Origin: G965222505 sp965222505
Lineage (GTDB): Bacteria > Bacteroidota > Rhodothermia > Rhodothermales > DATKEJ01
Direction: 5' to 3'
Length of the DNA stretch: 64,000 nt
NCBI GenBank assembly: GCA_965222505.1
Contig: OZ244956.1
Span: 1,178,001-1,242,000, forward strand
Shown: piece by piece, positions 26,544 to 34,907 of the stretch
Numbering within the stretch: position 1 is the first letter of the stretch
How the letters are laid out: each line of letters opens with the position of its first letter
Translations under genes and position numbers: made by a program
Notes under the pieces: model-generated
The model's input: only the letters and a program-made list of their open reading frames with translations
Database searches by the model: none
What the model was told of the DNA's origin: nothing

Positions 26544-26794
26544 GAGAATCCCGCTACGGGATGAGTGTGCTGCTGCTACGACGTCGCTCGGGTACCTAAT
26601 GTACGGTATGCCCAGGCATAATCCATAGACTTCAGATCTGTTTGGGAGAATAAAATAAAGGGATGCCCAAAAAATATTCAGATAGATGATGTAATTCGGG
26701 CGGTTTCGGTGCATATATGTTAAAGCGCCTTTTTGCGTGCCCAATACACTCCCGACTTAAGCCATATACACCACACATACACGCGTACTCTTAT
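26544..26794. other. non-coding leader region upstream of the sigma factor
   Basis: Part of the 534-base gap 26544-27077. A+T-rich, no convincing gene. Next to the start codon lies the hairpin 26548-26562. The rest of the gap holds the 72-base repeat at 26795 and a rightward terminator at 27044. Confidence 0.4.
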
Positions 26795-26866
26795 AATGGT
26801 TCTTTGATTTTGCTGTGCAAAGGTTGAACCAGGCGTTCATGTAAGGCTTGCACACAAAAATCAAAG
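26795..26866. repeat. 72-base hairpin repeat, copy 1
   Basis: Differs from the copy at 34813-34884 at only six of 72 positions. The ends form an imperfect inverted repeat: 26802-26820 (CTTTGATTTTGCTGTGCAA) with 26848-26866 (TTGCACACAAAAATCAAAG). Size and structure resemble a small non-autonomous mobile repeat or a REP/MITE-like element; no target duplication is evident. Confidence 0.75.
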
Positions 26867-26874
26867 TACTGGTA

Positions 26875-27063
26875 TTAGAGGTTCCCTAGCGGATGGGGCC
26901 GTTGCCTTAGCTGCACCCAGTGCGCCAATTTTGGGTAGAGCTTCCAGCCAGCATCAGCCCAATGGACCTCATACTCCCAGGAGTCCTTTCTACCCACATA
27001 GCGCCATGCACATCTCATATTGGTAGAGAGAAACTCCCAGATCAGCGGCTTCAGACCTCCCAC
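26875..27063 (-). CDS. doubtful 62-codon ORF
   Basis: Begins GTG at 27063. The reading has natural-looking composition (WRYVGRKDSWEYEVHWADAG) but matches nothing I know, and it would start inside the loop of the rightward terminator hairpin at 27044-27073. It may be a remnant of a longer gene. The opposite strand could instead carry a small RNA ending at that terminator. Coding status is uncertain. Confidence 0.2.
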   Translation of the reverse strand: MGGLKPLIWEFLSTNMRCAWRYVGRKDSWEYEVHWADAGWKLYPKLAHWVQLRQRPHPLGNL

Positions 27064-27079
27064 TGAAGCCGCTTTTTTT
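27044..27079 (+). terminator. Rho-independent terminator on the plus strand
   Basis: AGCGGCTTCA (27044-27053) pairs perfectly with TGAAGCCGCT (27064-27073) around a 10-base loop, followed by seven T. It points right, towards the 3' end of the leftward acetyltransferase gene. No rightward protein gene precedes it, so it implies an unannotated rightward transcript, or it ends transcripts coming from outside. Confidence 0.7.
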
Positions 27080-27536
27080 ATATCGTTTTTCCGTAGTAAT
27101 CGAAAGCCTCTTCCTTAACGTACCCCAGCGCCTCATACAACCGCTTGGCCGTGTGGTTGTCCCGCGCAGTCGCCAGGGTGATTTCGGCCGCGCCGGTTTC
27201 CTTGCCCCAGGCATGGGCGGCCTCCATCAACGCCTGTCCCACCCCTTGCTGCCTTGCATGCTGGTCAACGTATAAATCGTTTAACAACCAGAGCGTACGC
27301 ATACGAACGCTGGAGAAATAAGGATACAACTGCGTAAAGCCCAACCCGACCAAGCCATCCTCTACTTCTCGATACGCCAAAAATACCACAGATTCATTGG
27401 CTCCTAGCCGCGCCTGGAGAAAGGCACGCGCCCCTTCTGCATCCGAAGGCTGTTCGTAAAATTGACGGTACCTATCAAAAAGAGGGACCAATAGATCGAG
27501 TTGAGGTAAACCGGCACGTTGAATTTGAAACGACAT
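27078..27536 (-). CDS. GNAT-family N-acetyltransferase
   Basis: 152 residues from the ATG at 27536. The acetyl-CoA binding signature is clear: LWLLNDLYVDQHARQQGVGQ, with motif A QQGVGQALM, and ITLATARDNHTAKRLYEALG. Length is typical for a single-domain GNAT. The N-terminal half (LLVPLFDRYRQFYEQPSD) is of a type seen in GNATs of unknown substrate. The frame stays open upstream to 27614 but without protein-like sequence. Cytoplasmic enzyme; target not predictable. Confidence 0.85.
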   Translation of the reverse strand: MSFQIQRAGLPQLDLLVPLFDRYRQFYEQPSDAEGARAFLQARLGANESVVFLAYREVEDGLVGLGFTQLYPYFSSVRMRTLWLLNDLYVDQHARQQGVGQALMEAAHAWGKETGAAEITLATARDNHTAKRLYEALGYVKEEAFDYYGKTI

Positions 27537-27672
27537 GGAGCATCCGCAGTTTATGGAGAGATCCCGGTGCTGTACCTTACCCGATGACGGATCATTGCAG
27601 GCATGATGCAACACTTGATGCTCGCAAGATAGAAAATGCGCGGCTCATCCGCGCGCGCTCCAGGTTCCCTTT

Positions 27673-28836
27673 ATGGTGCACTCCATTTCGACCAACAACT
27701 CCTTTACCCCGGAAGAACGGCTTCGGTATGGCCGCCACCTGATCTTGCCCCAATTCGGCGAAGCCGGGCAACATAAACTCAAAGCCACCTCGGTCCTGCT
27801 GGTTGGGGCCGGTGGTCTGGGCAGTCCGTTGGCGCTCTATTTGGCTGCCGCTGGCGTGGGTCGGTTGGGCCTGGTCGATTTTGATGTGGTTGATGCCTCC
27901 AACCTGCAACGGCAAGTCCTCTACGGATCGGCCGATGTAGGCCGGCCCAAACTCGAAGCGGCTGCCGAGCGGCTCCGGGACCTGAACCCGCATATTACCC
28001 TGGACCTGCACCCGGTCCGTCTCTCCCGTACCAACGCCCTGGACCTGATCCGGGACTATGACCTCGTCGCCGACGGGACCGATAATTTCCCAACACGATA
28101 TCTGGTCAACGATGCCTGCGTCCTGACCGGGACCCCCAATGTGTATGGATCGATTTACCGCTTTGAAGGACAAGTCTCCGTCTTTGCAGCCCCGGACGGG
28201 CCGTGTTACCGGTGTTTATATGAACAACCGCCCCCCCCCGAACTGGTCCCGTCCTGTGCCGAGGGTGGTGTACTGGGGGTCTTGCCGGGTTTAGTTGGAT
28301 CTTTGCAGGCAACCGAAGCCATCAAGTACCTGGCCGGATTGGGTGAACCCTTAATCGGACGGCTGATGATGGTTGACACCCTATCGATGCAGTTTCGGGA
28401 AATCCGGTTGCGCAGGAATCCGGACTGCCCTGTCTGTGGCGATCGCCCTTCTCAAACCGAATTAATCGACTACGAAGCCTTCTGCGGGCTACCTCCGCGT
28501 ACCCTCCCGGAGATGGATGTAGAGACCTTAAAACACCGCTTGCAAGCAGAGGCTCCTCCCTTCCTGCTCGACGTACGCACACCCGCCGAGTACCACACGT
28601 ACAACATCAACGGCCACCTCATTCCCCTGGATCAACTTCAGGATCGACTCGAAGAACTATATCCCTACAAAGACCGAGAACTCGTCGTCCATTGCAAGTC
28701 CGGCCAACGCGCCGCCCGCGCCGTTGCCCTCCTCCATGAAGCTGGATTCCCAGGAGCCATCAACCTCAAAGGCGGCCTGGACGCGTGGGTGAATGGTACG
28801 CTCGCGGAAAATCTTCCAGACCGCATTGCGGACTGA
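27673..28836 (+). CDS. moeB: MoeB/ThiF-type adenylyltransferase fused to a rhodanese domain
   Basis: 387 residues. Adenylates the C-terminal glycine of a ubiquitin-like sulfur carrier (MoaD or ThiS) for molybdopterin or thiamine synthesis; the fused rhodanese can supply the sulfur. The nucleotide loop GAGGLGSP is at residues 46-53, the family's NLQRQ segment near 80, zinc-binding Cys pairs in CYRCLYE and CPVCGD. The rhodanese domain (about 280-370) carries catalytic Cys341 in VHCKSGQRA. The last 14 codons (28792-28833) lie in a 42-base repeat that recurs 68 bases further on, so the end of the protein is repeat-derived or was duplicated. MoeB versus ThiF cannot be settled without the partner genes. 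Confidence 0.9.
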   Translation: MVHSISTNNSFTPEERLRYGRHLILPQFGEAGQHKLKATSVLLVGAGGLGSPLALYLAAAGVGRLGLVDFDVVDASNLQRQVLYGSADVGRPKLEAAAERLRDLNPHITLDLHPVRLSRTNALDLIRDYDLVADGTDNFPTRYLVNDACVLTGTPNVYGSIYRFEGQVSVFAAPDGPCYRCLYEQPPPPELVPSCAEGGVLGVLPGLVGSLQATEAIKYLAGLGEPLIGRLMMVDTLSMQFREIRLRRNPDCPVCGDRPSQTELIDYEAFCGLPPRTLPEMDVETLKHRLQAEAPPFLLDVRTPAEYHTYNINGHLIPLDQLQDRLEELYPYKDRELVVHCKSGQRAARAVALLHEAGFPGAINLKGGLDAWVNGTLAENLPDRIAD

Positions 28837-28901
28837 CCTCCAGGCACTCGCTCGTCGTTAATGGTACGCTCGCGGAAAACCTTCCAATCCGCATTGCGGA
28901 C
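28792..28901. repeat. 42-base direct repeat, copy 1 inside moeB end, copy 2 downstream
   Basis: 28792-28833 and 28860-28901 differ at three of 42 positions and both contain GGTACGCTCGCGGAAAA and CCGCATTGCGGAC. Copy 1 is the coding end of moeB. The flank GGGCGCTCGCTGGTGG after copy 2 links it to the dispersed family at 21731 and 40970. Confidence 0.8.
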
Positions 28902-28978
28902 AATAGCCCGGGCGCTCGCTGGTGGCTAGTGTTGCGTCAACTATCAACGAGCCCGCGAAGCGGGCGGACAACTATCCG

Positions 28979-30106
28979 CTACTCCAAATATCCCTGATAC
29001 ATCAACGCCCGATAGGTCTGGAATTGGCCGTCATTGTAGCCTTCCAGAAAACCCACAACGGATTGAAGCAACTGCGTACTGTGATAGCCGGGTACGGCCT
29101 GGGGATGGTTATATCCTCGGAAGAAGCTCCGGATGATGACGCTATGTGCGTCATGGGGTAGATGCCCGACGTTGGTGGCAAAGGCTCCAAAGGTCCCCTG
29201 CCCCATCAGGTAATACTCCACATTGGAGGTATAAAACGCCGACAAGGTTAAGCCGTGACCCGTCATATAGGCCCCAATCTTTTGCAAGGTACTGGGCCCT
29301 GCGAGGTTACCCACAACGGGGATCACCCGATCTTCCATCTGTAAGCGTTTCAAGAACCGATACGTCCTTGCATGGGCAAGGTAATGCGTTTGCCGACCTT
29401 CCAGATCGCGTTCCAGCATAAGATCGCGCAGGTCAGGATAGGTGGCTCGTGGGGCACGGCCGTGGGTATTGAAGCGAAGCCCCAATCCGGCCTCCACGAA
29501 CCGATGGTGAATACCCCGCAGGGTTTCCCACTCACCCTCAGACAGAGAGACCCCAAACCCGCGGACAGCCTCTTCAATGGCTTCCAGATCTGTTTTCAAC
29601 CGGGCAGGATCAGCCGGTGTCGCGTCGAAGTACTGGACCAGTTCTTCGATCGTGGCCGCTGCCCACCCTTCCTGTACAGGTGGACAGGGCCGGCCCAGCA
29701 TCAGGCAAAGGTATTCCAACCGGGAATCGGCCAGGGTGAACAGCGCTTTGTACCAGAGGTGCTGCACCACATTGTCCGAACGAATATCAATCATGAACGC
29801 CAGGGTCGGCTTTATTTGAGCCATATAGGTGAAATTTTGGCCCGGCCCTACACCGATGTATACACCGCCCTGTACGCCATGCCGCGCCAGCCCACCCATG
29901 ACGTGCTGGTAAGACGTCTCATTGGAAATGAGGTTGTCGGTATCGAAATACCCCCCAGGCTCCGAAAATGCAGCGACCAGGCCGGCAAAGGTGGTGTCGG
30001 CCGGGACCCCTTCAGGATGGGAGCTTGTGGTCTGCCCCTGGCAAGCAGAAAGATTCAAACCCAGAATGAAAAGAAGAATAGAAACGGATCTAGAAAGCAA
30101 AGGCAT
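28979..30106 (-). CDS. lipoprotein, LIC_10091-like family (tentative)
   Basis: 375 residues with a lipoprotein signal peptide and lipobox Cys22 (LNLSACQ). The N-terminal part reads PGGYFDTDNLISNETSY and YIGVGPGQNFTYMA, then AFMIDIRSDN, a pattern I associate with proteins annotated LIC_10091 family, found in Leptospira, Bacteroidota and others and of unknown function; the GVGP and MIDIR segments recall a methyltransferase-like fold. That match is from memory. Convergent with moeB and preceded by a divergent sugar dehydrogenase gene. Envelope location is predicted. Confidence 0.65.
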   Translation of the reverse strand: MPLLSRSVSILLFILGLNLSACQGQTTSSHPEGVPADTTFAGLVAAFSEPGGYFDTDNLISNETSYQHVMGGLARHGVQGGVYIGVGPGQNFTYMAQIKPTLAFMIDIRSDNVVQHLWYKALFTLADSRLEYLCLMLGRPCPPVQEGWAAATIEELVQYFDATPADPARLKTDLEAIEEAVRGFGVSLSEGEWETLRGIHHRFVEAGLGLRFNTHGRAPRATYPDLRDLMLERDLEGRQTHYLAHARTYRFLKRLQMEDRVIPVVGNLAGPSTLQKIGAYMTGHGLTLSAFYTSNVEYYLMGQGTFGAFATNVGHLPHDAHSVIIRSFFRGYNHPQAVPGYHSTQLLQSVVGFLEGYNDGQFQTYRALMYQGYLE

Positions 30107-30316
30107 GGAGCGTAAGGTATTAATCCAAGTTGTGTGCTATTCGTTGATTTTCAAATCGGGCCGTATTGCGTCCGCCGGGCATCGGCGGACGCAACAGTTT
30201 ATGTTTCTACGTGCGGGAATGGCACAACTTGAGTTACGTACTTGTACCTCGAAGACAAATTCCCGAAATTACCAACCCCATCCTACCCCATCACACGACT
30301 CATTGAGGCTTGCACC

Positions 30317-32209
30317 ATGTTAATGCGCGCCGTGTTGCTGGCGGTCTGCGGCTTGTTGCCGTGTACCCTGTTTGCACAAATTACGTTTCAAAATGCTTTC
30401 ACCGGCATCAGCTTTTCCGGATCGCCGGTAGACCTGCAAGCCCCGCCAGATGGCACCGACCGGCTGTTTGTGGTAGAGCGAAGCGGCTCCATCTATATCA
30501 TTAACGACATTTTCGGAACACCAGCCAAGTTAGCAACGCCTTTTCTCACCATTTCGGACCCCCAGTTTGTCTTTGGCGGCGAACGCGGCTTATTGGGCCT
30601 GGCCTTTCATCCAAATTATACCACCAATGGATTTTTCTACGTCTTCTTTACCGTAAACCCGACCGGCCCGATCAGCACCCGCACAGTGGTCTCCCGGTTT
30701 AAAGTCTCGGCAGGCAACCCCAACCTAGCCGATGCCGCCAGCGAACTCAAGATGATTGGGGTGGACCATGATTACGGCAACCACAATGCCGGGCAGTTGC
30801 AGTTTGGCCCCGACGGTTACCTGTATGTAGGCATGGGGGATGGCGGCAGCCGCGGCGATCCGGACGATAACGCACAGGATAAGACGAAGTTATTGGGATC
30901 CATGCTGAGACTGGATGTAGATATTCCTGACGATGATCCACCTGCTACGCCGAGTTGTAGTGACATTACCGCATACTACAATATTCCGTCCGGCAATCCC
31001 TTTGCAGACGGTGCCGGTGGCAATTGTGATGAAATATGGGCCTTTGGGTTGCGCAACCCCTGGCGATTCAGTTTCGGCCCGGATGGCAAACTCTGGGTAG
31101 GCGATGTGGGCCAGAATGCTTATGAAGAAATCAGCCTGCTCACGGTGGGCGGCAACTTCGGATGGGACGTGGAAGAAGGAGACGGGCACTGTTATGACTC
31201 AGATCCCTGGGAAGTACTATGTCATGATCCCAGCCTGATCCCTCCCATATGGGAATACAACCATCCGGGCGGTGCATCCCGTTCCATCACCGGCGGCTAC
31301 GTCTACTCGGGCACGGCATGCGGGGCCGTGTCCGGCCAATACCTCTATTCGGATTACGTGACACGGGATTTTTGGACCCTGAACTACGATGCCAATGAGA
31401 ACGTCACCAATACCCCCTTACCCGATAGCCCGAGCAACCTGAGTTCCTTCGGGATGGATAGGTTGGGTGAACAATACACTGTGGCCCTCAGCGGTACCCT
31501 GCGCAAACTCGATTGCTCGGCCCTCACCGGTGTAAGCCTCAAAGCCTTTCTGGCCGGACCCTATGACACCGGCGCCGACGCCATGGAGACCACCCTGAAT
31601 GCAAACGGTCATCTCCCCCTTATCCAACCGTATAACACAGCCTTGTTTGATGGAACCCTGGCCGAACATGACAACCAGGAAAACCTGGATGACGACTTCC
31701 TCACGGCGCAGCCAGATGTGGTGGACTGGGTGGCCGTGGAACTCCGAACCGGAACGGATGCCGCCTCGGCTGTAGCCAAGCGCGCTGCCCTCATTCAAAG
31801 TAACGGTATGGTAACGGATTTCGACGGAGGCCCCGTACGCTTCCTTGGGGTGGCTGCTGGAAGCTATTATGTAGCCCTGCACCATCGCAACCATCTGTCG
31901 ATTATGACCCCGTCTGCGCTTACCCTGAATGCAACCCCGGCCTTGCACGACTTCACGACGGCCCAAACGCAAGCCTTTGGAACGAATCCGATGCTTGAAC
32001 TGGAGACCGGTGTCTTTGGCATGTATGGCGGTGACGGCAATGCCATCGACGGCGTTACGGCTTTCGATTTTCTCAACATCTGGCTTCCGCAAAACGGTAC
32101 AGCCGGTTACCTGCAAGGCGATTTCAATCTCAGCGGAGATGCTACCGCCTTCGATTTTCTGACCGTCTGGCTGCCCGGCAATGGTCAGGAAAGCCGGGTT
32201 CCTGGGTAA
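30317..32209 (+). CDS. secreted PQQ-dependent sugar dehydrogenase-like protein with dockerin-like module
   Basis: 630 residues from the ATG at 30317, which starts a signal peptide ending in LFAQ. The first 390 residues match the glucose/sorbosone dehydrogenase family: PDGTDRLFVVERSG, GGERGLLGLAFHPNY, GPDGYLYVGMGDGG, GLRNPWRFSF, WVGDVGQNAYEE, a six-bladed propeller that binds PQQ and oxidises sugars or aldoses in the periplasm or outside. The last 230 residues (from about 31530) are the shared module with dockerin-like repeats. The final 203 bases are almost identical to the paralogue that follows (four differences), a sign of recent gene conversion. No T9SS tail. Confidence 0.85.
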   Translation: MLMRAVLLAVCGLLPCTLFAQITFQNAFTGISFSGSPVDLQAPPDGTDRLFVVERSGSIYIINDIFGTPAKLATPFLTISDPQFVFGGERGLLGLAFHPNYTTNGFFYVFFTVNPTGPISTRTVVSRFKVSAGNPNLADAASELKMIGVDHDYGNHNAGQLQFGPDGYLYVGMGDGGSRGDPDDNAQDKTKLLGSMLRLDVDIPDDDPPATPSCSDITAYYNIPSGNPFADGAGGNCDEIWAFGLRNPWRFSFGPDGKLWVGDVGQNAYEEISLLTVGGNFGWDVEEGDGHCYDSDPWEVLCHDPSLIPPIWEYNHPGGASRSITGGYVYSGTACGAVSGQYLYSDYVTRDFWTLNYDANENVTNTPLPDSPSNLSSFGMDRLGEQYTVALSGTLRKLDCSALTGVSLKAFLAGPYDTGADAMETTLNANGHLPLIQPYNTALFDGTLAEHDNQENLDDDFLTAQPDVVDWVAVELRTGTDAASAVAKRAALIQSNGMVTDFDGGPVRFLGVAAGSYYVALHHRNHLSIMTPSALTLNATPALHDFTTAQTQAFGTNPMLELETGVFGMYGGDGNAIDGVTAFDFLNIWLPQNGTAGYLQGDFNLSGDATAFDFLTVWLPGNGQESRVPG

Positions 32210-32290
32210 ATTTCACGCTGGTACGCTGTTTCAACATCAAACATCGTATCTTTAGGGTACTTGCACGTTCAAATCCTAAAGGTACATGAC

Positions 32291-34198
32291 ATGATTACAT
32301 CGATACGCTCTTCCCTGTTACTACTTTTGATACTAGGCCTGTGCGCCCCTCAGGCTGAGGCGCAACTCACCAAGGAAATTGCATTTACCAACCTCGCCTT
32401 TGACCTGATCACAGACATTGCCTCTCCGCCCGATGGCACTGACCGCATCTTCGTGCTGGAACGGAGGGGCTACATTTACGTCTTCCCGAACGACCCTAAT
32501 GTGGCCTCGGCCACCCTCTTTGGAGATTTCACTTCGATAATCTATTGCTGTCCGGAAGAAACCGGCCTCACCGGCATTGCATTCCATCCGAACTTTGCCA
32601 ATAATGGCTATTTATACATCACCTATACGGCACGAGAACCGAGCTTACTCACGAGCGGTCTCTCCCGGTTTACAGTCTCTGCAACCAACCCAAATGCAGT
32701 AGATTTGAGCAGTGAAGTTAAACTCATCAATCACCGAGAATTCAACAACATACACATTATATCCGAACCCGTTTTTGGGCCAGACGGGTATCTGTACGTG
32801 GGCCTTGGCGATGGTGGTCCTCAGAATGACCCCGATAATCATGCCCAGGACCTCACCGACTTTAATGGTAAAATCCTCCGTATCGATGTAGACGGCGGAG
32901 GTAGTGAAGCAGATTGTGGTACCACTCATGGGGCCGGCAACTATACCATCCCGACCACCAACCCCTTCCATGACGGAGTTGGCGGCAACTGCGACGAAAT
33001 CTGGGCCTATGGACTTCGCAACCCCTGGCGGTTTGATTTTGCTCCGAATGGTGAACTCTGGGTGGGTGACGTCGGCCAGGACGCCTGGGAAGAAGTGGAT
33101 ATCGTAGAAGGCGGAAAAAACTATGGGTGGAAGATTATGGAAGGCAACCACTGCCATGATCCGGCCACGGGTTGTTCGACCACCGGACTCGAACTACCGA
33201 TCTATGAATACCCGCACCCAGATGGCCTCTCCATCATTGGTGGACACATCTATGCAGGCGTGGGATGCCCACAACTACAGGGGCAGTACATCTATTCCGA
33301 TTTTGTAAATGGCGATATTGAATCGCTTGCCTATGATGGGACCTCCCCCCCTACACAAGCCACGCTCATTTCGCCAACTTTCCGTCGGCCTACAACTTTC
33401 GGATGGGATCAAAACGGAGAACTGTATTTCTCCCACTATGCCCAGAACCCCCCACCTTCTCCGTCGTCTGACCCAGGGCAAATATTTAAGATTGGTAACT
33501 GCCCGAGTGCAATTGTGGCTAACTTGAAGGTGATGCTGGCGGGACCATACAACCCTACAACCAATCTGATGAAGACCGATATGGTCGCTAACAAGGTGCT
33601 TCCTGCCGGTCACCCGTTTGGGGACGCAACATTTGATGGAACCCCGGTCGAATACGACGAGAACACAGGCGTACACTGGGACTTTTTCGGGAGCCACCCG
33701 GATATGGTCGACTGGGTTCTTCTCGAATTACGTACCAGCACATCGGCGGCATCTGCCGTTGCCAAACGCACGGCTCTGCTGCGCAATGATGGCCGGATTA
33801 CCGATTTTGATGGCTCCAGTCCCGTGGCGTTTCCAGGTATTGGGCCGGGTAATTATTACGCCGTGGTCTGGCACCGTAACCACCTGGGCATCATGACCAA
33901 AAACGCCATCTCATTAAACCTGAACTCGTCCTTGTATGACTTTACGACGGCCCAGTCCAAGGCCTTCGGGACCAACCCGATGCTCGAACTTGAGGCCGGT
34001 GTCTTTGGCATGTATGGCGGTGACGGCAATGCCATCGACGGCGTTACGGCTTTCGATTTTCTCAACATCTGGCTTCCGCAAAACGGTACAGCCGGTTACC
34101 TGCAAGGCGATTTCAACCTCAGCGGAGATGCTACCGCCTTCGATTTTCTGACCGTCTGGCTGCCCGGCAATGGTCAGGCAAGCTGGGTTCCTGAGTAA
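32291..34198 (+). CDS. secreted PQQ-dependent sugar dehydrogenase-like protein, paralogue
   Basis: 635 residues from the ATG at 32291; signal peptide ending in AEAQ. Same layout as the gene before it: PDGTDRIFVLERRGY, ETGLTGIAFHPNF, GPDGYLYVGLGDGG, GLRNPWRFDF, WVGDVGQDAWEE, then the shared module (from about 33518) ending in two dockerin-like repeats. The propeller halves of the two paralogues have diverged well beyond their 3' ends. The hisB gene begins 16 bases after the stop, so read-through into the his genes is likely. Substrate and cofactor use need not be the same as those of the neighbour. Confidence 0.85.
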   Translation: MITSIRSSLLLLLILGLCAPQAEAQLTKEIAFTNLAFDLITDIASPPDGTDRIFVLERRGYIYVFPNDPNVASATLFGDFTSIIYCCPEETGLTGIAFHPNFANNGYLYITYTAREPSLLTSGLSRFTVSATNPNAVDLSSEVKLINHREFNNIHIISEPVFGPDGYLYVGLGDGGPQNDPDNHAQDLTDFNGKILRIDVDGGGSEADCGTTHGAGNYTIPTTNPFHDGVGGNCDEIWAYGLRNPWRFDFAPNGELWVGDVGQDAWEEVDIVEGGKNYGWKIMEGNHCHDPATGCSTTGLELPIYEYPHPDGLSIIGGHIYAGVGCPQLQGQYIYSDFVNGDIESLAYDGTSPPTQATLISPTFRRPTTFGWDQNGELYFSHYAQNPPPSPSSDPGQIFKIGNCPSAIVANLKVMLAGPYNPTTNLMKTDMVANKVLPAGHPFGDATFDGTPVEYDENTGVHWDFFGSHPDMVDWVLLELRTSTSAASAVAKRTALLRNDGRITDFDGSSPVAFPGIGPGNYYAVVWHRNHLGIMTKNAISLNLNSSLYDFTTAQSKAFGTNPMLELEAGVFGMYGGDGNAIDGVTAFDFLNIWLPQNGTAGYLQGDFNLSGDATAFDFLTVWLPGNGQASWVPE

Positions 34199-34214
34199 TC
34201 AACAGGCCAATACC

Positions 34215-34811
34215 ATGGGTTTTCCTCCTCGAACGGCTTCCGTTTTACGTCAGACCCTTGAGACCCAGGTCTCGGTGCAAATCAACCTGGACGGTGCCGG
34301 CACCTATCAAAACGATACCGGCATCGGCTTTCTGAATCATATGCTGGACCTGTTTGCACGGCACGGCCGTTTTGACCTGGAGGTTTCATGCGCAGGAGAC
34401 CTGGAAGTTGATGACCATCACAGCATCGAAGACGTCGGGATTACGCTCGGCCAAGCGTTTGCCCAGGCCCTGGACGAGAAGCATTTCATTGCGCGGTATG
34501 GACATGCTTACGTCCCCATGGACGAAACACTGGCCCGTGCCGTGGTAGACCTCTCTGGACGGTTTTACCTGGTCTGTGATGCCAGCTTCACCCGGCCTAC
34601 CATCGGCGACCTGTCCACAGAAATGGTCGAGCATTTCTGGTACAGCTTTGCCGAACAAGCCCGCTGCAACCTCCACCTGACCATCCTCTACGGCACCAAC
34701 ACCCACCATCAAATTGAAGCCTTGTTCAAGGCCACAGCACGCGCCTTACGGCAGGCAGTAACCCGTAACGATGCACACGGACGCGTAGCTTCCACCAAAG
34801 GTACACTCTAA
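34215..34811 (+). CDS. hisB: imidazoleglycerol-phosphate dehydratase
   Basis: 198 residues, the monofunctional form without the histidinol-phosphatase domain. Catalyses the sixth step of histidine synthesis, dehydration of imidazoleglycerol phosphate to imidazoleacetol phosphate, using manganese. The two metal-binding repeats are seen as FLNHMLDLFARHGRFDL with DDHHSIEDVGI, and EHFWYSFA with GTNTHHQIEALFKATARAL. Started at the ATG at 34215; an open frame upstream overlaps the previous gene. The 72-base hairpin repeat starts one base after the stop. Confidence 0.95.
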   Translation: MGFPPRTASVLRQTLETQVSVQINLDGAGTYQNDTGIGFLNHMLDLFARHGRFDLEVSCAGDLEVDDHHSIEDVGITLGQAFAQALDEKHFIARYGHAYVPMDETLARAVVDLSGRFYLVCDASFTRPTIGDLSTEMVEHFWYSFAEQARCNLHLTILYGTNTHHQIEALFKATARALRQAVTRNDAHGRVASTKGTL

Positions 34812-34812
34812 C

Positions 34813-34884
34813 AATGGTTCATTGATTTTGCTGTGCAAAGGTTGAGCTAGGCGTTCGTGTAATTCTTGCACACAAAAATCAAAG
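34813..34884. repeat. 72-base hairpin repeat, copy 2
   Basis: Six differences in 72 from the copy at 26795-26866. The arms 34820-34838 and 34866-34884 can pair in the transcript between hisB and proC. It could act as a processing or attenuation site, but its dispersal says it is a mobile repeat. Confidence 0.75.
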
Positions 34885-34907
34885 AACGGATATAACCTTC
34901 CACACGA

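Noticed and set aside
26875..27063. 62-codon minus-strand frame as a certain gene
   Set aside because: Starts within a terminator hairpin, has no homologue I recognise; kept only as a doubtful entry.
32246..32254. TATCTTTA as a Bacteroidota-type -7 promoter element for the gene at 32291
   Set aside because: The TTTG at -33 is not at the expected spacing; one weak match is not enough.
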